Shown: positions 22,191 to 30,296, numbered from the stretch's first letter. The stretch: 64,000 nt of DNA from Croceibacterium soli (GCF_009828065.1 NZ_WTYK01000001.1:1-64000), one strand, 5' to 3'. Numbers and translations: made by a program. Notes: generated by a model not told the origin, from the letters alone.

Positions 22191-23366
22191 ATGAAGGAAA
22201 TTACGATGTCTTTCCTCTCGACGCTGCGGGCCGCCTTCAAGGGCGGGGCGCGGGTGCCGTTGGCGCGGTTTGTTTCTCCGTGGAGCTGGGCTTTCGAGCG
22301 CGGCGGGGGGCGGGCGCCGTTCGATTATCGCAGTGCGGTGCGGCATGCGTTCCTGGCGAACCCGGTGGCGCAGCGGGCGGTGCGGATCGTGGCCGAGGGG
22401 ATCGGCGGCGCGCCGCTGTGCGACTGCGGGGAACGGGTGCGGAGGCTGGTCGGGGCGACCAGCGCTGGGCAGTCGCTGCTGGAGACGCTGGCCGCGCACC
22501 TGCTGCTGCACGGTAATGCCTTCGTGCAGATCGCCCGCGACGGCGCGGGCCCTTCGACAAGCTCAGGACCGGCGGAGCTGTTCGCGCTGCGGCCGGAGCG
22601 GGTCTCGGTGGTGCCGGACGGTGACGGGTGGCCGGCGGCTTACGAGTACAAAGTGGGCGACCGCAAGCTTTCCATCCCGGTGGAGGACGAGGACGGCTGG
22701 CCGGGGCTGATCCACCTGAAAGGGCTGCATCCGGCGGACGACCATTACGGCGCTGGGTGCCTGGCGGCGGCGGAGCAGGCGGTGGCGATCCACAACGCGG
22801 CGAGCGCGTGGAACCGGTCCTTGCTGGAGAACGCGGCGCGGCCTTCGGGCGCGCTGGTGTTCGACGGCGGGGACGGCGGCGGGATGACCGCCGATCAGTT
22901 CGAGCGGCTGCAGGCGGAGCTGGCGCAGGCCTATGCCGGCGGGGCCAATGCCGGGCGGCCGATGGTGCTGGAGGGCGGGCTCAAATGGCAGAGCCTGTCG
23001 CTTTCGCCGGCGGACATGGACTTCGCCGAGCTGAAGGCGGCGGCGGCGCGGGACATTGCGCTGGCCTTCGGCGTGCCGCCGATGCTGCTCGGGCTGCCGG
23101 GCGACAATACCTATTCGAACTACCGCGAGGCCAACCGGGCGCTGTGGCGGCTGACGCTGCTGCCGCTGGCGGGGAAGATCCTCTCCGGCCTGGCCGAAGG
23201 GCTGCGGCCGTGGTTCCCGGGGCTCGAGCTCGCCGTCGACCTCGACCGGGTGCCGGCGCTGGCGGAAGACCGCGAGCGACTGTGGGCGCAAGTCTCGGCG
23301 GCGGATTTCCTCGAGGGGCACGAGAAGCGGGCGATGCTCGGGCTGGCGGCGGGAGGCGGGCGATGA
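22191..23366 (+). CDS. GTA portal protein (HK97 type)
   Basis: A 391-residue portal protein forming the DNA-entry ring of the head. Typical blocks are YRSAVRHAFLANPVAQRAVRIVAE, LLLHGNAFVQIARDG, and the C-terminal AFGVPPMLLGLPGDNTYSNY. A REP arm fragment (22551-22570) lies in frame inside it and adds GPSTSSGPA between RDG and ELFALRP, in a surface loop. The stop overlaps the next start (ATGA). Otherwise intact. Confidence 0.94.
   Translation: MKEITMSFLSTLRAAFKGGARVPLARFVSPWSWAFERGGGRAPFDYRSAVRHAFLANPVAQRAVRIVAEGIGGAPLCDCGERVRRLVGATSAGQSLLETLAAHLLLHGNAFVQIARDGAGPSTSSGPAELFALRPERVSVVPDGDGWPAAYEYKVGDRKLSIPVEDEDGWPGLIHLKGLHPADDHYGAGCLAAAEQAVAIHNAASAWNRSLLENAARPSGALVFDGGDGGGMTADQFERLQAELAQAYAGGANAGRPMVLEGGLKWQSLSLSPADMDFAELKAAAARDIALAFGVPPMLLGLPGDNTYSNYREANRALWRLTLLPLAGKILSGLAEGLRPWFPGLELAVDLDRVPALAEDRERLWAQVSAADFLEGHEKRAMLGLAAGGGR
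22551..22570. repeat. REP arm (family A) inside the portal gene
   Basis: The 20 bases ccttcgacaagctcaggacc match the family A arm and are read in frame as part of GPSTSSGP. The insertion keeps the portal frame open. Confidence 0.75.
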
Positions 23367-23671
23367 ACCGGAGCGACATGCTGGCGGGGCTGCTCGCCCA
23401 GGCGGCGGTCGAGGGCAGCGAGCTGCTGACGCTGCGGGCGATCGTCGAGGAGGCGAGCGAGCTCGGCGCCGAGCGGGTGCTGAGCCGGCTCGGCCTGGCC
23501 GACGACGGCGCGCCGGAGGACCTCGGCGAACTGCGCGAGCTGCTCGGCGCCTGGCGCGCGGCCAAGGCGAGCGCGTGGAAGGCGGCGGTCGGCTGGACGG
23601 TGCGCGGGGTGTTCGCGCTGCTGCTAATCGGCATCGCCGTGCGGCTAAACCTGCCGGAGCTGCTGAAGTGA
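23363..23671 (+). CDS. GTA-linked DUF6127 small membrane protein
   Basis: A 102-residue protein. An acidic, helical N-terminal part (LTLRAIVEEASELGAERVLSRLGL) is followed by one membrane helix near the C terminus (VRGVFALLLIGIAVRLNL). DUF6127 proteins sit between portal and prohead protease in sphingomonad GTA clusters; their role is unknown. ATG overlaps the portal stop, and its own stop overlaps the GTG of the protease stub. Confidence 0.85.
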   Translation: MNRSDMLAGLLAQAAVEGSELLTLRAIVEEASELGAERVLSRLGLADDGAPEDLGELRELLGAWRAAKASAWKAAVGWTVRGVFALLLIGIAVRLNLPELLK

Positions 23672-23928
23672 GCGCTTTGAGGTCCGTTCGTCCTGAGCCT
23701 GGCGAAGGAGGAGATGGTGCGCCGGTCGTGGTTCGACAGGCTCACCACGAACGGAAAGGGGGGAGCTTGCGCATCGCGGGATATGCGGCGCTGTTCGGGG
23801 TGGCGGACGGCGCGGGCGACAGGATCCGGCCGGGGGCGTTCGCGCGGGCGCTGGCGGAGGGAGGCGCGTTGCCGCTGTTGTGGCAGCACGACGCCGACAT
23901 TCTCACCCGCTACCCGACCGGCCGATGA
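23668..23928 (+). pseudogene. Truncated prohead protease fused to the last codons of a tail gene
   Basis: An 86-residue frame beginning GTG at 23668, overlapping the previous stop (GTGA). Residues 1-31 are largely encoded by a REP pair (LRSVRPEPGE...VVRQAHHERKG). Then comes genuine HK97 prohead protease N-terminal sequence, LRIAGYAALFGVADGAGD and RPGAFARALAEG...LPLLWQH. It stops being protease-like after that and ends DILTRYPTGR. Those last residues look like the C terminus of the DUF2163 tail protein that normally precedes the peptidase. The catalytic histidine and serine region is gone. A deletion joint is inferred near 23885-23895. Confidence 0.8.
23684..23755. repeat. REP doublet (family A) in the protease stub
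   Basis: Arms at 23684-23708 (ccgttcgtcctgagcctggc) and 23728-23755 (tggttcgacaggctcaccac) lie in the first third of the stub and are read in frame. Confidence 0.8.
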
Positions 23929-24329
23929 GCGAGGCAGCGCGGGCTTTCGCGGCGGCGGCGGAGGGCTTGGTGGGAACGCCGTTCCGGTTTCGCGGGCGCG
24001 ATGCGGCGACGGGGCTCGACTGCGTCGGGCTGGTCGCGGCGGCGCTGCGGGCAGCGGGGCGGACCGTGCCGGCGGTGCCGGCCTATTCGATGCGGCAGCG
24101 GGACTTCGGCGCGCAGCTGGGCAGTGCGGTGTTGGCGGGGTTTTTGGAAGCTGGCGGAGCGGCGGAGGCGGGGGATCTCCTGCTGGTTCGCGCCGGACCG
24201 GGGCAGGTGCATCTTCTGGTCGTCGGCACGGGGTGCAAGCTGATCCATGCCCATGCGGGGCTCGGCCGGGTCGTGGCCACTCCCCCGCCCTGCCCCTGGC
24301 CCATCGAGCGCCACTGGCGTTTGGAGTGA
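23925..24329 (+). CDS. GTA NlpC/P60 cell-wall peptidase
   Basis: A 134-residue NlpC/P60 domain protein, matching the peptidase near the end of RcGTA-type clusters that opens the recipient or host wall at the tail tip. The catalytic cysteine is in TGLDCVGLVAAAL; the histidines are in GQVHLLVVG and KLIHAHAGLGR. The ATG overlaps the stub's stop (ATGA), as the native neighbour's stop would, which supports the deletion model. It appears complete. Confidence 0.92.
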   Translation: MSEAARAFAAAAEGLVGTPFRFRGRDAATGLDCVGLVAAALRAAGRTVPAVPAYSMRQRDFGAQLGSAVLAGFLEAGGAAEAGDLLLVRAGPGQVHLLVVGTGCKLIHAHAGLGRVVATPPPCPWPIERHWRLE

Positions 24330-24390
24330 CTTCGTCGGCGGTGATCCCTGCGGGGTGAGCCTTTGAAAGGCCGCGCTTCTCGTGGTTCGA

Positions 24391-24474
24391 CAAGCTCACC
24401 ACGAACGGGAACAAGCTCACCACGAACGGGAACAAGCTCACCACGAACGGGAACAAGCTCACCACGAACGGGAA
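24391..24474. repeat. Four perfect 21-bp tandem repeats of a REP arm
   Basis: Units at 24391, 24412, 24433 and 24454 are identical and begin caagctcaccacgaacggg. An extra 5' part (gtggttcga) completes the REP arm before the first unit. Repeats are direct, without unique spacers, so this is not a CRISPR. Confidence 0.93.
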
Positions 24475-24524
24475 AGGGTGCTTGCCCCAGATCACCGTTC
24501 GCGGGCGTGTTTGGCCCTTTGCCA

Positions 24525-24704
24525 CCGTTCGTCCTGAGCTTGTCGAAGGACGGGAGCGGGGCGCGTGCGTGGTTCGTCAGGCTCACCACGAACGGTGGGG
24601 TTTGCCCCGCATCGCCTTTCGCGGGAGTGTTCGCCCCGCATCACCGTTCGTCCTGAGCTTGTCGAAGGACGGGAGCGTGGTTCGACAGGCTCACCACGAA
24701 CGGG
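24525..24704. repeat. Cluster of four REP arms (family A)
   Basis: Arms at 24525-24552 and 24644-24671 (cgttcgtcctgagcttgtcg) alternate with arms at 24569-24595 and 24677-24704 (tggttcg.caggctcaccac), giving two inverted pairs. The two pairs and their flanks (gccccgcatc) are similar, so this is a duplicated doublet. Confidence 0.85.
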
Positions 24705-24741
24705 GTGGTGCGGTTGGGATATCTGTCTTGGGAGCCTCATC

Positions 24742-26925
24742 ATGGCGACACTGGTGTTTACCGCGATCGGGACGGCGATCGGCGGGCCGCTCGGCGGCGC
24801 GCTGGGGTCGCTGATCGGCAACAGGATCGATCACGCGGTCCTCGGCGGCGGGGGGCGCGAGGGGCCGCGGCTGAAGGAGCTGGGGGTCAGCAGCTCGAGC
24901 TACGGCTCGGCCATTCCGCGCCATCATGGGCGTGTGCGTGCGCCGGGGACGATCGTCTGGGCGACGGACCTGGTCGAGCGCAGGGAGGAAAGCGGCGGGG
25001 GCAAAGGGCGGCCCTCGACGAGCAGCTACAGCTATTCGGTGTCGTTCGCGGTGGCCCTGTCGAGCCGGCCGATCGTGCGGGTGGGCCGCATCTGGGCCGA
25101 CGGCAACCTGCTGCGCGGCGCGGCCGGGGACCTCAAGACCGGCGGGACGCTGCGGGTTTATCGCGGCCACGGGGACCAGGAGCCGGACCCGTTGATCGCC
25201 TCCGCCGAGCCCGGCTGCCCGGCCTTTCGCGGGCTTGCCTATTGCGTGTTCGAATCGCTCGAGCTGGCGGACTTCGGCAATCGCATTCCGACGCTGACGT
25301 TCGAGATTATCGCCGACGAGGAGCCGGTGACGATCGGGGCGGTGCTCGAGCCGCTCGGCGAGCCGGTCGAGCTCGACCGCCCGCTCACCGGGCTTCAGGG
25401 GTTCAGCGACGAAGGCGGGCCACTGTCGCTGACGCTGTCGGCGATCGGCGAGCTTTATCCACTCGCCTGCGACGCGGGGGGTGCGAGCCTTTCGGTCAGG
25501 GCGGCGGACCGGGTGCCGGGGTCGGTGCCGGTCCTGCCCGAGGCGACGGCGGCGGCGGACGGCGAGAGCTTCGGGACGGCGAGCGGGGAGAGCTGGCGGC
25601 GCCATGCCGACGCGGCGGAGGTCCCCGACGGCCTGCGCTATTACGACGTCGCGCGGGATTACCAGCCGGGGCTGCAGCGGGCCGACGGGCGGGCGCGGCC
25701 GGGGCGGAGCCGGGCGATCGAGTTTCCCGGCGCGCTGGCCGCCGCCGATGCGCGGGCGCTGGCGAATGCGGCGGCGGCGCGGGCTGCGTGGTCGCGTGAG
25801 ACCGTAGCGTGGCGCACGGCGGAGCTCGATCCTGAGCTGGCGCCGGGCGCGGTGGTGCGGGTTCCCGGCCGAACCGGCAACTGGCTGATCGAGAGCTGGG
25901 AATGGCGCGAGCAGGGAATCGAGCTGGAACTGCGGCGCTTGCCGCGCGGGCCGGCACGGCAGCCGGCGGCCGATCCCGGCGAGGCGCTTCCGGCGGCCGA
26001 CGACCTGGCTACGCCGACGGTGCTGGCCGCTTACGAGTTGCCGTGGGACGGCTCCGGAACTGGCGTGACTGCGCAGGCTTTCGCGGCGGTGTCCTCCGCC
26101 TCGCGGGGCTGGCGGGGCGCGGCGCTCTATGTCCAGCAGGGCGCGCAGCTCCTGCCGCTCGGGCCGAGCGGGCAGCAGCGCAGCGTTGTCGGCGAGACGG
26201 TGACGGGACTGCCCTCTTCGGCCGGGCTGCTGTTCGACTGGCGGGCGGAACTGGAAGTCGATCTCGCATCGGCCGACTTCGTGCTCGACCCAGCCACGCT
26301 GGCGGAGATTGCCGGCGGCGCGAACAGGGCGCTCGTCGGAGGAGAGGTGCTGCAGTTCGCGGGGGCCGAGCGGGTCACCGGGGCGCGCTGGCGGCTGAGC
26401 GGGCTGCTGCGCGGACGGGGCGGCACGGAGCCGATCGCGCTGCAGGGGCATGCGCCGGGCAGCGGCTTCGTGCTGCTGGACGATAGGCCGGTCGCGCTCG
26501 ATCCGGCGAAGCTGAGCGAGGGCGCGGCCGCTATCGCCGCGATCGGCCTGGCCGATCCGGAGCCGGTAACCGCGCCGCTGGAGCATGCCGGCTCGACCCG
26601 GCGCCCGCTGGCTCCGGTGCATGGGAAGGCCGCGGCACAGGCCGACGGGGGCCTCTTGCTGACCTGGCGGCGCCGGGCGCGCGGGGCGTGGCTGTGGCAG
26701 GACGGCGTCGAGGTTCCGCTGAACGAGCAGGCCGAGGCCTATCTCGTAGGGATTGGCGCCAGCGATGCGCCGGTGCTGCGCTGGGAGCCGGCCGTGCCTC
26801 GGCTGGAGATCGGGGCGGCGGCGTGGGCTTCGATCCGCGCGGCCCATGCCGGGCAGCCGCTGTGGGTCCGCCAGGTCGGCACCGCCGCGCTTTCGCCGCC
26901 GCTGCTGCTGGCGATCATCGCATGA
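24742..26925 (+). CDS. GTA terminal tail / host-contact protein (gp15-like)
   Basis: A 727-residue baseplate-type protein. It starts MATLVFTAIGTAIGGPLGG with a glycine-rich hydrophobic segment, then RVRAPGTIVWATDL and FAVALSSRPIVRVGRIWADG as in the N-terminal part of RcGTA gp15. It is much shorter than the about 1300 residues of the Rhodobacter protein; the TIM-barrel domain seems to be absent, which I believe is normal in sphingomonads. The start is ATG 24742; the open frame extends upstream only through REP sequence. Appears full for its lineage. Confidence 0.88.
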   Translation: MATLVFTAIGTAIGGPLGGALGSLIGNRIDHAVLGGGGREGPRLKELGVSSSSYGSAIPRHHGRVRAPGTIVWATDLVERREESGGGKGRPSTSSYSYSVSFAVALSSRPIVRVGRIWADGNLLRGAAGDLKTGGTLRVYRGHGDQEPDPLIASAEPGCPAFRGLAYCVFESLELADFGNRIPTLTFEIIADEEPVTIGAVLEPLGEPVELDRPLTGLQGFSDEGGPLSLTLSAIGELYPLACDAGGASLSVRAADRVPGSVPVLPEATAAADGESFGTASGESWRRHADAAEVPDGLRYYDVARDYQPGLQRADGRARPGRSRAIEFPGALAAADARALANAAAARAAWSRETVAWRTAELDPELAPGAVVRVPGRTGNWLIESWEWREQGIELELRRLPRGPARQPAADPGEALPAADDLATPTVLAAYELPWDGSGTGVTAQAFAAVSSASRGWRGAALYVQQGAQLLPLGPSGQQRSVVGETVTGLPSSAGLLFDWRAELEVDLASADFVLDPATLAEIAGGANRALVGGEVLQFAGAERVTGARWRLSGLLRGRGGTEPIALQGHAPGSGFVLLDDRPVALDPAKLSEGAAAIAAIGLADPEPVTAPLEHAGSTRRPLAPVHGKAAAQADGGLLLTWRRRARGAWLWQDGVEVPLNEQAEAYLVGIGASDAPVLRWEPAVPRLEIGAAAWASIRAAHAGQPLWVRQVGTAALSPPLLLAIIA

Positions 26926-26944
26926 CACCGAGGAGGACCGAACA

Positions 26945-27403
26945 ATGACCGATCCGATCAGCTTCCCTTCCGCCACGCCGCGCTTCTCGCTGCCCCTGCT
27001 GTTCGCGGGGCAGGCGCAGAAGGAGTTCAGCGTCAACGAGGCGCACGCGCTGTGCGACGCCCTGCTCCATGCGGCTTGCGAGGGCGAGGCCACCGCGCCT
27101 CCGGCGGAACCGGCGGACGGCGAGACATGGATCGTGGGGAGCGGTGCGACCGGAGATTGGGCCGGCGAGGACGGCAGGATCGCCGCGCGGCAGAGCGGGA
27201 ACTGGTTGTTCGTAGAGCCGCTGGACGGGATGCGGCTGTTCGACCGGGCGACCGGGCAGGTGCTGCTCTATCGGGGCGGGTGGCAGCGCCCTGCCGCCCC
27301 TGCCGCTCCGAGCGGCGGTGTCGTGACCGACGCCGAAGCGCGGGCGGCGATCGCGGAGCTGATCTCGGCGCTGCAGGATGCGGGCGTTCTGCCGCCAAGC
27401 TGA
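26945..27403 (+). CDS. DUF2793 domain protein at the end of the GTA block
   Basis: A 152-residue protein fitting DUF2793: LPLLFAGQAQKEFSVNEAHALCDAL, GETWIVGSGATGDWAG, then a C-terminal AIAELISALQDAGVLPP helix. DUF2793 proteins are found at the ends of phage and GTA tail gene sets; a fibre or accessory role is possible. AGGAGG lies 9 nt before the ATG, and the gap to the tail gene is 19 bp, so they are co-transcribed. Confidence 0.85.
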   Translation: MTDPISFPSATPRFSLPLLFAGQAQKEFSVNEAHALCDALLHAACEGEATAPPAEPADGETWIVGSGATGDWAGEDGRIAARQSGNWLFVEPLDGMRLFDRATGQVLLYRGGWQRPAAPAAPSGGVVTDAEARAAIAELISALQDAGVLPPS

Positions 27404-27463
27404 CTTGCGGGACCGATCGCTTTGCTGTTTCGTTGGGCTGACGACAAACCAAGGAGCAAGCCA

Positions 27464-27994
27464 ATGCCGAACGTCCGCATCGCCGCCCTGGGACTTTTCA
27501 GCCTCGCGCTGGCGGGCTGCCAGACGCTGGAGCAGCTACCGACCGAGCGCGCCGGATCGGCGACGCTCCGCGCGAGCACCGGCGTGCCGGCGGGCACGGC
27601 GCAATTGCTGGCGAGCGGGACGAGCCTGAGCATTTCCGTGGGACTCGCGGGCCTGACCCCGGGCACGCACGGCATTCACCTGCACACGACCGGAAAGTGC
27701 GATGCGCCGGGCTTCGAGTCCGCCGGCGGGCATCTCAATCCGGGCGGGCGGCAACATGGCGCCGCGAACCCGCAAGGGGCGCACCTCGGCGACTTGCCGA
27801 ACGTGACCATCGGGGCGAACGGCGCGGGCACCGTGAGCGCCACGCTGGCCCTGCCCCGCGCGGAAGCGCTGGCGGCGATCTTCGACACCGACGGGACCGC
27901 GATCGTGGTTCACGAGAGCGCCGACGACAACCGGACCGATCCTTCGGGCAATTCCGGCAAGCGCATCGCGTGCGGGGTGCTCACGCGGAGCTGA
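27464..27994 (+). CDS. sodC: Cu/Zn superoxide dismutase lipoprotein
   Basis: Periplasmic or outer-membrane-anchored enzyme removing superoxide. The 176-residue precursor has a lipobox (SLALAGC, Cys about 18). Metal ligands are visible in THGIHLHTTGKC, GGHLNPGGRQHG, GAHLGDLPN and VVHESADD; the disulfide pair is the C of TGKCD and of RIACGV. AAGGAG precedes the ATG at 27464. The 3' end overlaps the convergent MFS gene by 14 bp. Confidence 0.93.
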   Translation: MPNVRIAALGLFSLALAGCQTLEQLPTERAGSATLRASTGVPAGTAQLLASGTSLSISVGLAGLTPGTHGIHLHTTGKCDAPGFESAGGHLNPGGRQHGAANPQGAHLGDLPNVTIGANGAGTVSATLALPRAEALAAIFDTDGTAIVVHESADDNRTDPSGNSGKRIACGVLTRS

Positions 27995-29522
27995 GCGCTT
28001 TCAGTTCGGCCAGCTTCCCCGGCATGAGGCGCACGGCGACGGCGATGGCGGCGAGCCCGATCGGGACGACCGCCAGGGTCGCGATGACCCCGTAGGCCAA
28101 GTTCCCCGTCGCTTCGGAGACGAAGCCGGCGGTGAACGGGCCGAGCGCGAGGCCAAGCAGGGTCGTGCCGAGGAAGAAGATAGCCGTGGCCACGCCGCGC
28201 ATGCGCGGGAGGACCAGCGACTGGCTGGCGGCGGCCGCCGCGCCGAGCGCCGAGGACGTGGCGAGCTGGACCAGGAAGTTGCAGACCAGGAACACGGTCA
28301 TGCTCTCCGCCAGGTAGCCGACCAGGATCGCCGGGACCGCGCCGAGCAGCGCAATGACCAGCACCAGCGCCCGGCCGCCGTGGTGGCGTTCGTGGAGGAA
28401 GTCGGCCAGGCGGCCGCCGAGGATCACCCCGAGGAAGCCGCCGACCGCGTTGGGCGCGCCGATCAGCAGGCCGAGCTCGGCCTTGCCGAGGGCGAAAGTC
28501 CGTTCGGCATAAGGCGCCGCCCAGTAGCTGACGGAATAGCCGACGAAGCAGATCATCCCGTAGGCGAGGACAACGGCCATGAACGCCGTCGAGCGCCAGG
28601 TCATCGAGAAGGTCGCCCGGTCGCGGGTCCTGAGTCCGCTGGCCCAGCTGAACACCGCGTAGAAGCCCACCGCGAGGAACCAGAACTGTTCGCGGTTTCC
28701 GGTCAGCCGGGACAGAGCCCAGGCGGCGAGCGCGATGACGGCGGCAGCGGCGAGGTTCGCCGCAAGGGCGCCCCGCCCGCGCCGCGCAGAGGTCACCAGG
28801 GTGAACGGCGGGATCAGTTGACCGAGCTGGGCGAAGAATTCGGCGAACGGGCGCTCGGCAGGCGGAGTGGGGATGCCGTCGAGTACGCCGCGTGCGGGCT
28901 CCCGCAGCGAGGCGACCCAGAAGGCCATGGCTATGCCGGGCAGACCGACAGCGAGGAAGGCGGCCTGCCAGCCGGCGAGGCCGAGCGGCGCGTCCTGCGG
29001 GTAGGCTGCGTTCCAGGCTTCGACGATGGCGCCGCCGATCACCAGCGATACCCCGCTGCCGACGAACAGCCCGGCCGAGTAAATCCCCAGCGCGGTTCCG
29101 CGCATCCGGGGCGGAAACCAGTCCGAGATCAGCGAATAGGAACAGGGGGCCGAAGTCGCCTCCCCCACCCCGACCCCGATGCGGGCGACGGCCAGCGTCG
29201 TACCGCTCTTCGCGAAGCCGCTGAGCGCGGTCATGCCGGACCACAGCGCCAGGCCGATGGCGAGCAGGCGGGTGCGGTTCCAGGTGTCGGCCAGGCGGCC
29301 GAGCGGGATGCCGAACAGGGCGTAGAAGATCGCGAAGGCGGTGCCGTAGAGGAAGCCGAGCTGGGCGTCGTCGAGCCCGAGGTCCGCCTTGATGTCGTTG
29401 GCCAGGATCGAGAGGATCTGCCGGTCGACGAAGTTGAGCAGGTAGACGATCGAGAGGACGCCGAGGGCGTACCAGCTATAGGCCGGGGCGCGGACCTGAT
29501 CGGAAGCTTCGCCTTGCGCCAT
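27981..29522 (-). CDS. MFS transporter (Spinster-like family)
   Basis: A 513-residue, 12-helix inner-membrane carrier. The first loop signature GIPLGRLADTWNRTRLLAIG and RGTALGIYSAGLFVGSGV fit the MFS, and the start YSWYALGVLSIVYLLNFVDRQ is typical of the Spinster-like subgroup often seen in sphingomonads. Substrate unknown. The ATG at 29522 shares its A with the queC stop (TGATG), so it is coupled to queC. Confidence 0.9.
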   Translation of the reverse strand: MAQGEASDQVRAPAYSWYALGVLSIVYLLNFVDRQILSILANDIKADLGLDDAQLGFLYGTAFAIFYALFGIPLGRLADTWNRTRLLAIGLALWSGMTALSGFAKSGTTLAVARIGVGVGEATSAPCSYSLISDWFPPRMRGTALGIYSAGLFVGSGVSLVIGGAIVEAWNAAYPQDAPLGLAGWQAAFLAVGLPGIAMAFWVASLREPARGVLDGIPTPPAERPFAEFFAQLGQLIPPFTLVTSARRGRGALAANLAAAAVIALAAWALSRLTGNREQFWFLAVGFYAVFSWASGLRTRDRATFSMTWRSTAFMAVVLAYGMICFVGYSVSYWAAPYAERTFALGKAELGLLIGAPNAVGGFLGVILGGRLADFLHERHHGGRALVLVIALLGAVPAILVGYLAESMTVFLVCNFLVQLATSSALGAAAAASQSLVLPRMRGVATAIFFLGTTLLGLALGPFTAGFVSEATGNLAYGVIATLAVVPIGLAAIAVAVRLMPGKLAELKALSSA

Positions 29523-30241
29523 CAGGGCTGTTCGTCGGGCCGTGCTGCGTAAGCGAGAGTGTCTTCCAGGCCGGCATCGGCGAAGCCCTTCAGGCGCAGG
29601 CGGCAGCTGTCGCAGAGGCCGCAGGCGAGGTCGTCGTCCGTTGGATCGTAGCAGGACCAGCTCCACGCCGGATCGAGCCCGAGCCGCGCGGCTTCACGGG
29701 CGATGTCTGCCTTGCCCATGTGCTGCAGCGGGGCGTGGATCGTGAAGGGCGTGCCTTCGACGCCGGCCTTGGTCGCGAGCCGGGCCGTTTCCTGAAAGCT
29801 GGCGATGAATTCGGGCCGGCAATCGGGGTAGCCGGAATAATCGAGCGCGTTGACGCCGATGAAGATGTCGGACGCGCCGGATGCTTCGGCGAAGCCAACG
29901 GTCAGCGACAGGAAGATCAGGTTGCGCGCGGGCACGTAAGTGATCGGGATGTCGCCCCCTACCCCGCCCTTCGGAACCGCGATGTCGGCGGTGAGCGCGG
30001 AGCCGCCGAAGCGGCTGAGATCGAGCGGGAGGACGATGTGCCGCGCCGCGCCGAGCTTTTCGGCGATGAGATCGGCGGACTGCAGTTCCCGCCGGTGGCG
30101 CTGGTTGTAGTCGATCGTCAGCGCATGGACCGCAAAGCCTGCTTCCCGCGCCAGGGCGGCGCTGACCATCGAATCGAGACCGCCCGAAAGCAGCACGACT
30201 GCGCTGCGCCCATTCCCCGCTGTCGTCGATTGCTCGGCCAT
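29522..30241 (-). CDS. queC: 7-cyano-7-deazaguanine synthase
   Basis: Makes preQ0 from 7-carboxy-7-deazaguanine with ammonia and ATP, in the queuosine pathway. The 239-residue protein has the PP-loop SGGLDS at residues 19-24 and the C-terminal zinc cysteines in SCYDPTDDDLACGLCDSC. Functionally linked to gluQ at 1447-2298, which modifies queuosine in tRNA(Asp). Downstream of hslO by 55 bp. Confidence 0.96.
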   Translation of the reverse strand: MAEQSTTAGNGRSAVVLLSGGLDSMVSAALAREAGFAVHALTIDYNQRHRRELQSADLIAEKLGAARHIVLPLDLSRFGGSALTADIAVPKGGVGGDIPITYVPARNLIFLSLTVGFAEASGASDIFIGVNALDYSGYPDCRPEFIASFQETARLATKAGVEGTPFTIHAPLQHMGKADIAREAARLGLDPAWSWSCYDPTDDDLACGLCDSCRLRLKGFADAGLEDTLAYAARPDEQP

Positions 30242-30296
30242 GCGCAGGGGCTAAGCCGCGCGGGCATCCGCCGCAAGCCCCACACGCGGGCTGGGC

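Larger units (their letters stand above)
24330..24741. other. REP array between peptidase and tail-tip genes
   Basis: 412 bp with no gene. It contains four perfect 21-bp tandem repeats (24391-24474) and at least four further REP arms in both orientations. The tail gene frame stays open through part of it, but the protein there is only REP-encoded (VRPELVEGRE, GSTGSPRTG). Confidence 0.8.
20185..27403 (+). mobile_element. Degenerate gene-transfer-agent (GTA) cluster with an internal deletion
   Basis: The gene order follows the RcGTA-type cluster: small terminase, large terminase, portal, DUF6127, prohead protease (stub), then NlpC/P60 peptidase, terminal tail protein and a DUF2793 protein. Genes for the major capsid protein, head-tail joining, major tail, tape measure and the two proteins before the peptidase are absent. 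REP-type repeats fill three junctions. No integrase, lysis or replication genes are present, which favours a GTA over a prophage. Particle formation from this locus alone is not possible. Confidence 0.85.

Noticed and set aside
24391-24474. Possible CRISPR array
   Set aside because: Four identical 21-bp units abut with no unique spacers, and no cas genes are present. They are tandem copies of a REP arm.
24565-24741. N-terminal extension of the GTA tail protein
   Set aside because: The frame is open only because REP sequence lacks stops; the protein would begin with REP-encoded peptides. ATG 24742 matches the family start.
24691-27093. 800-codon minus frame across the GTA tail gene
   Set aside because: Antisense shadow of the tail protein; composition is rich in R, P, Q and no motif is present.
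20185-27403. Complete prophage
   Set aside because: No integrase, repressor, replication or lysis genes and no att-like repeats at the ends; order matches a GTA cluster.
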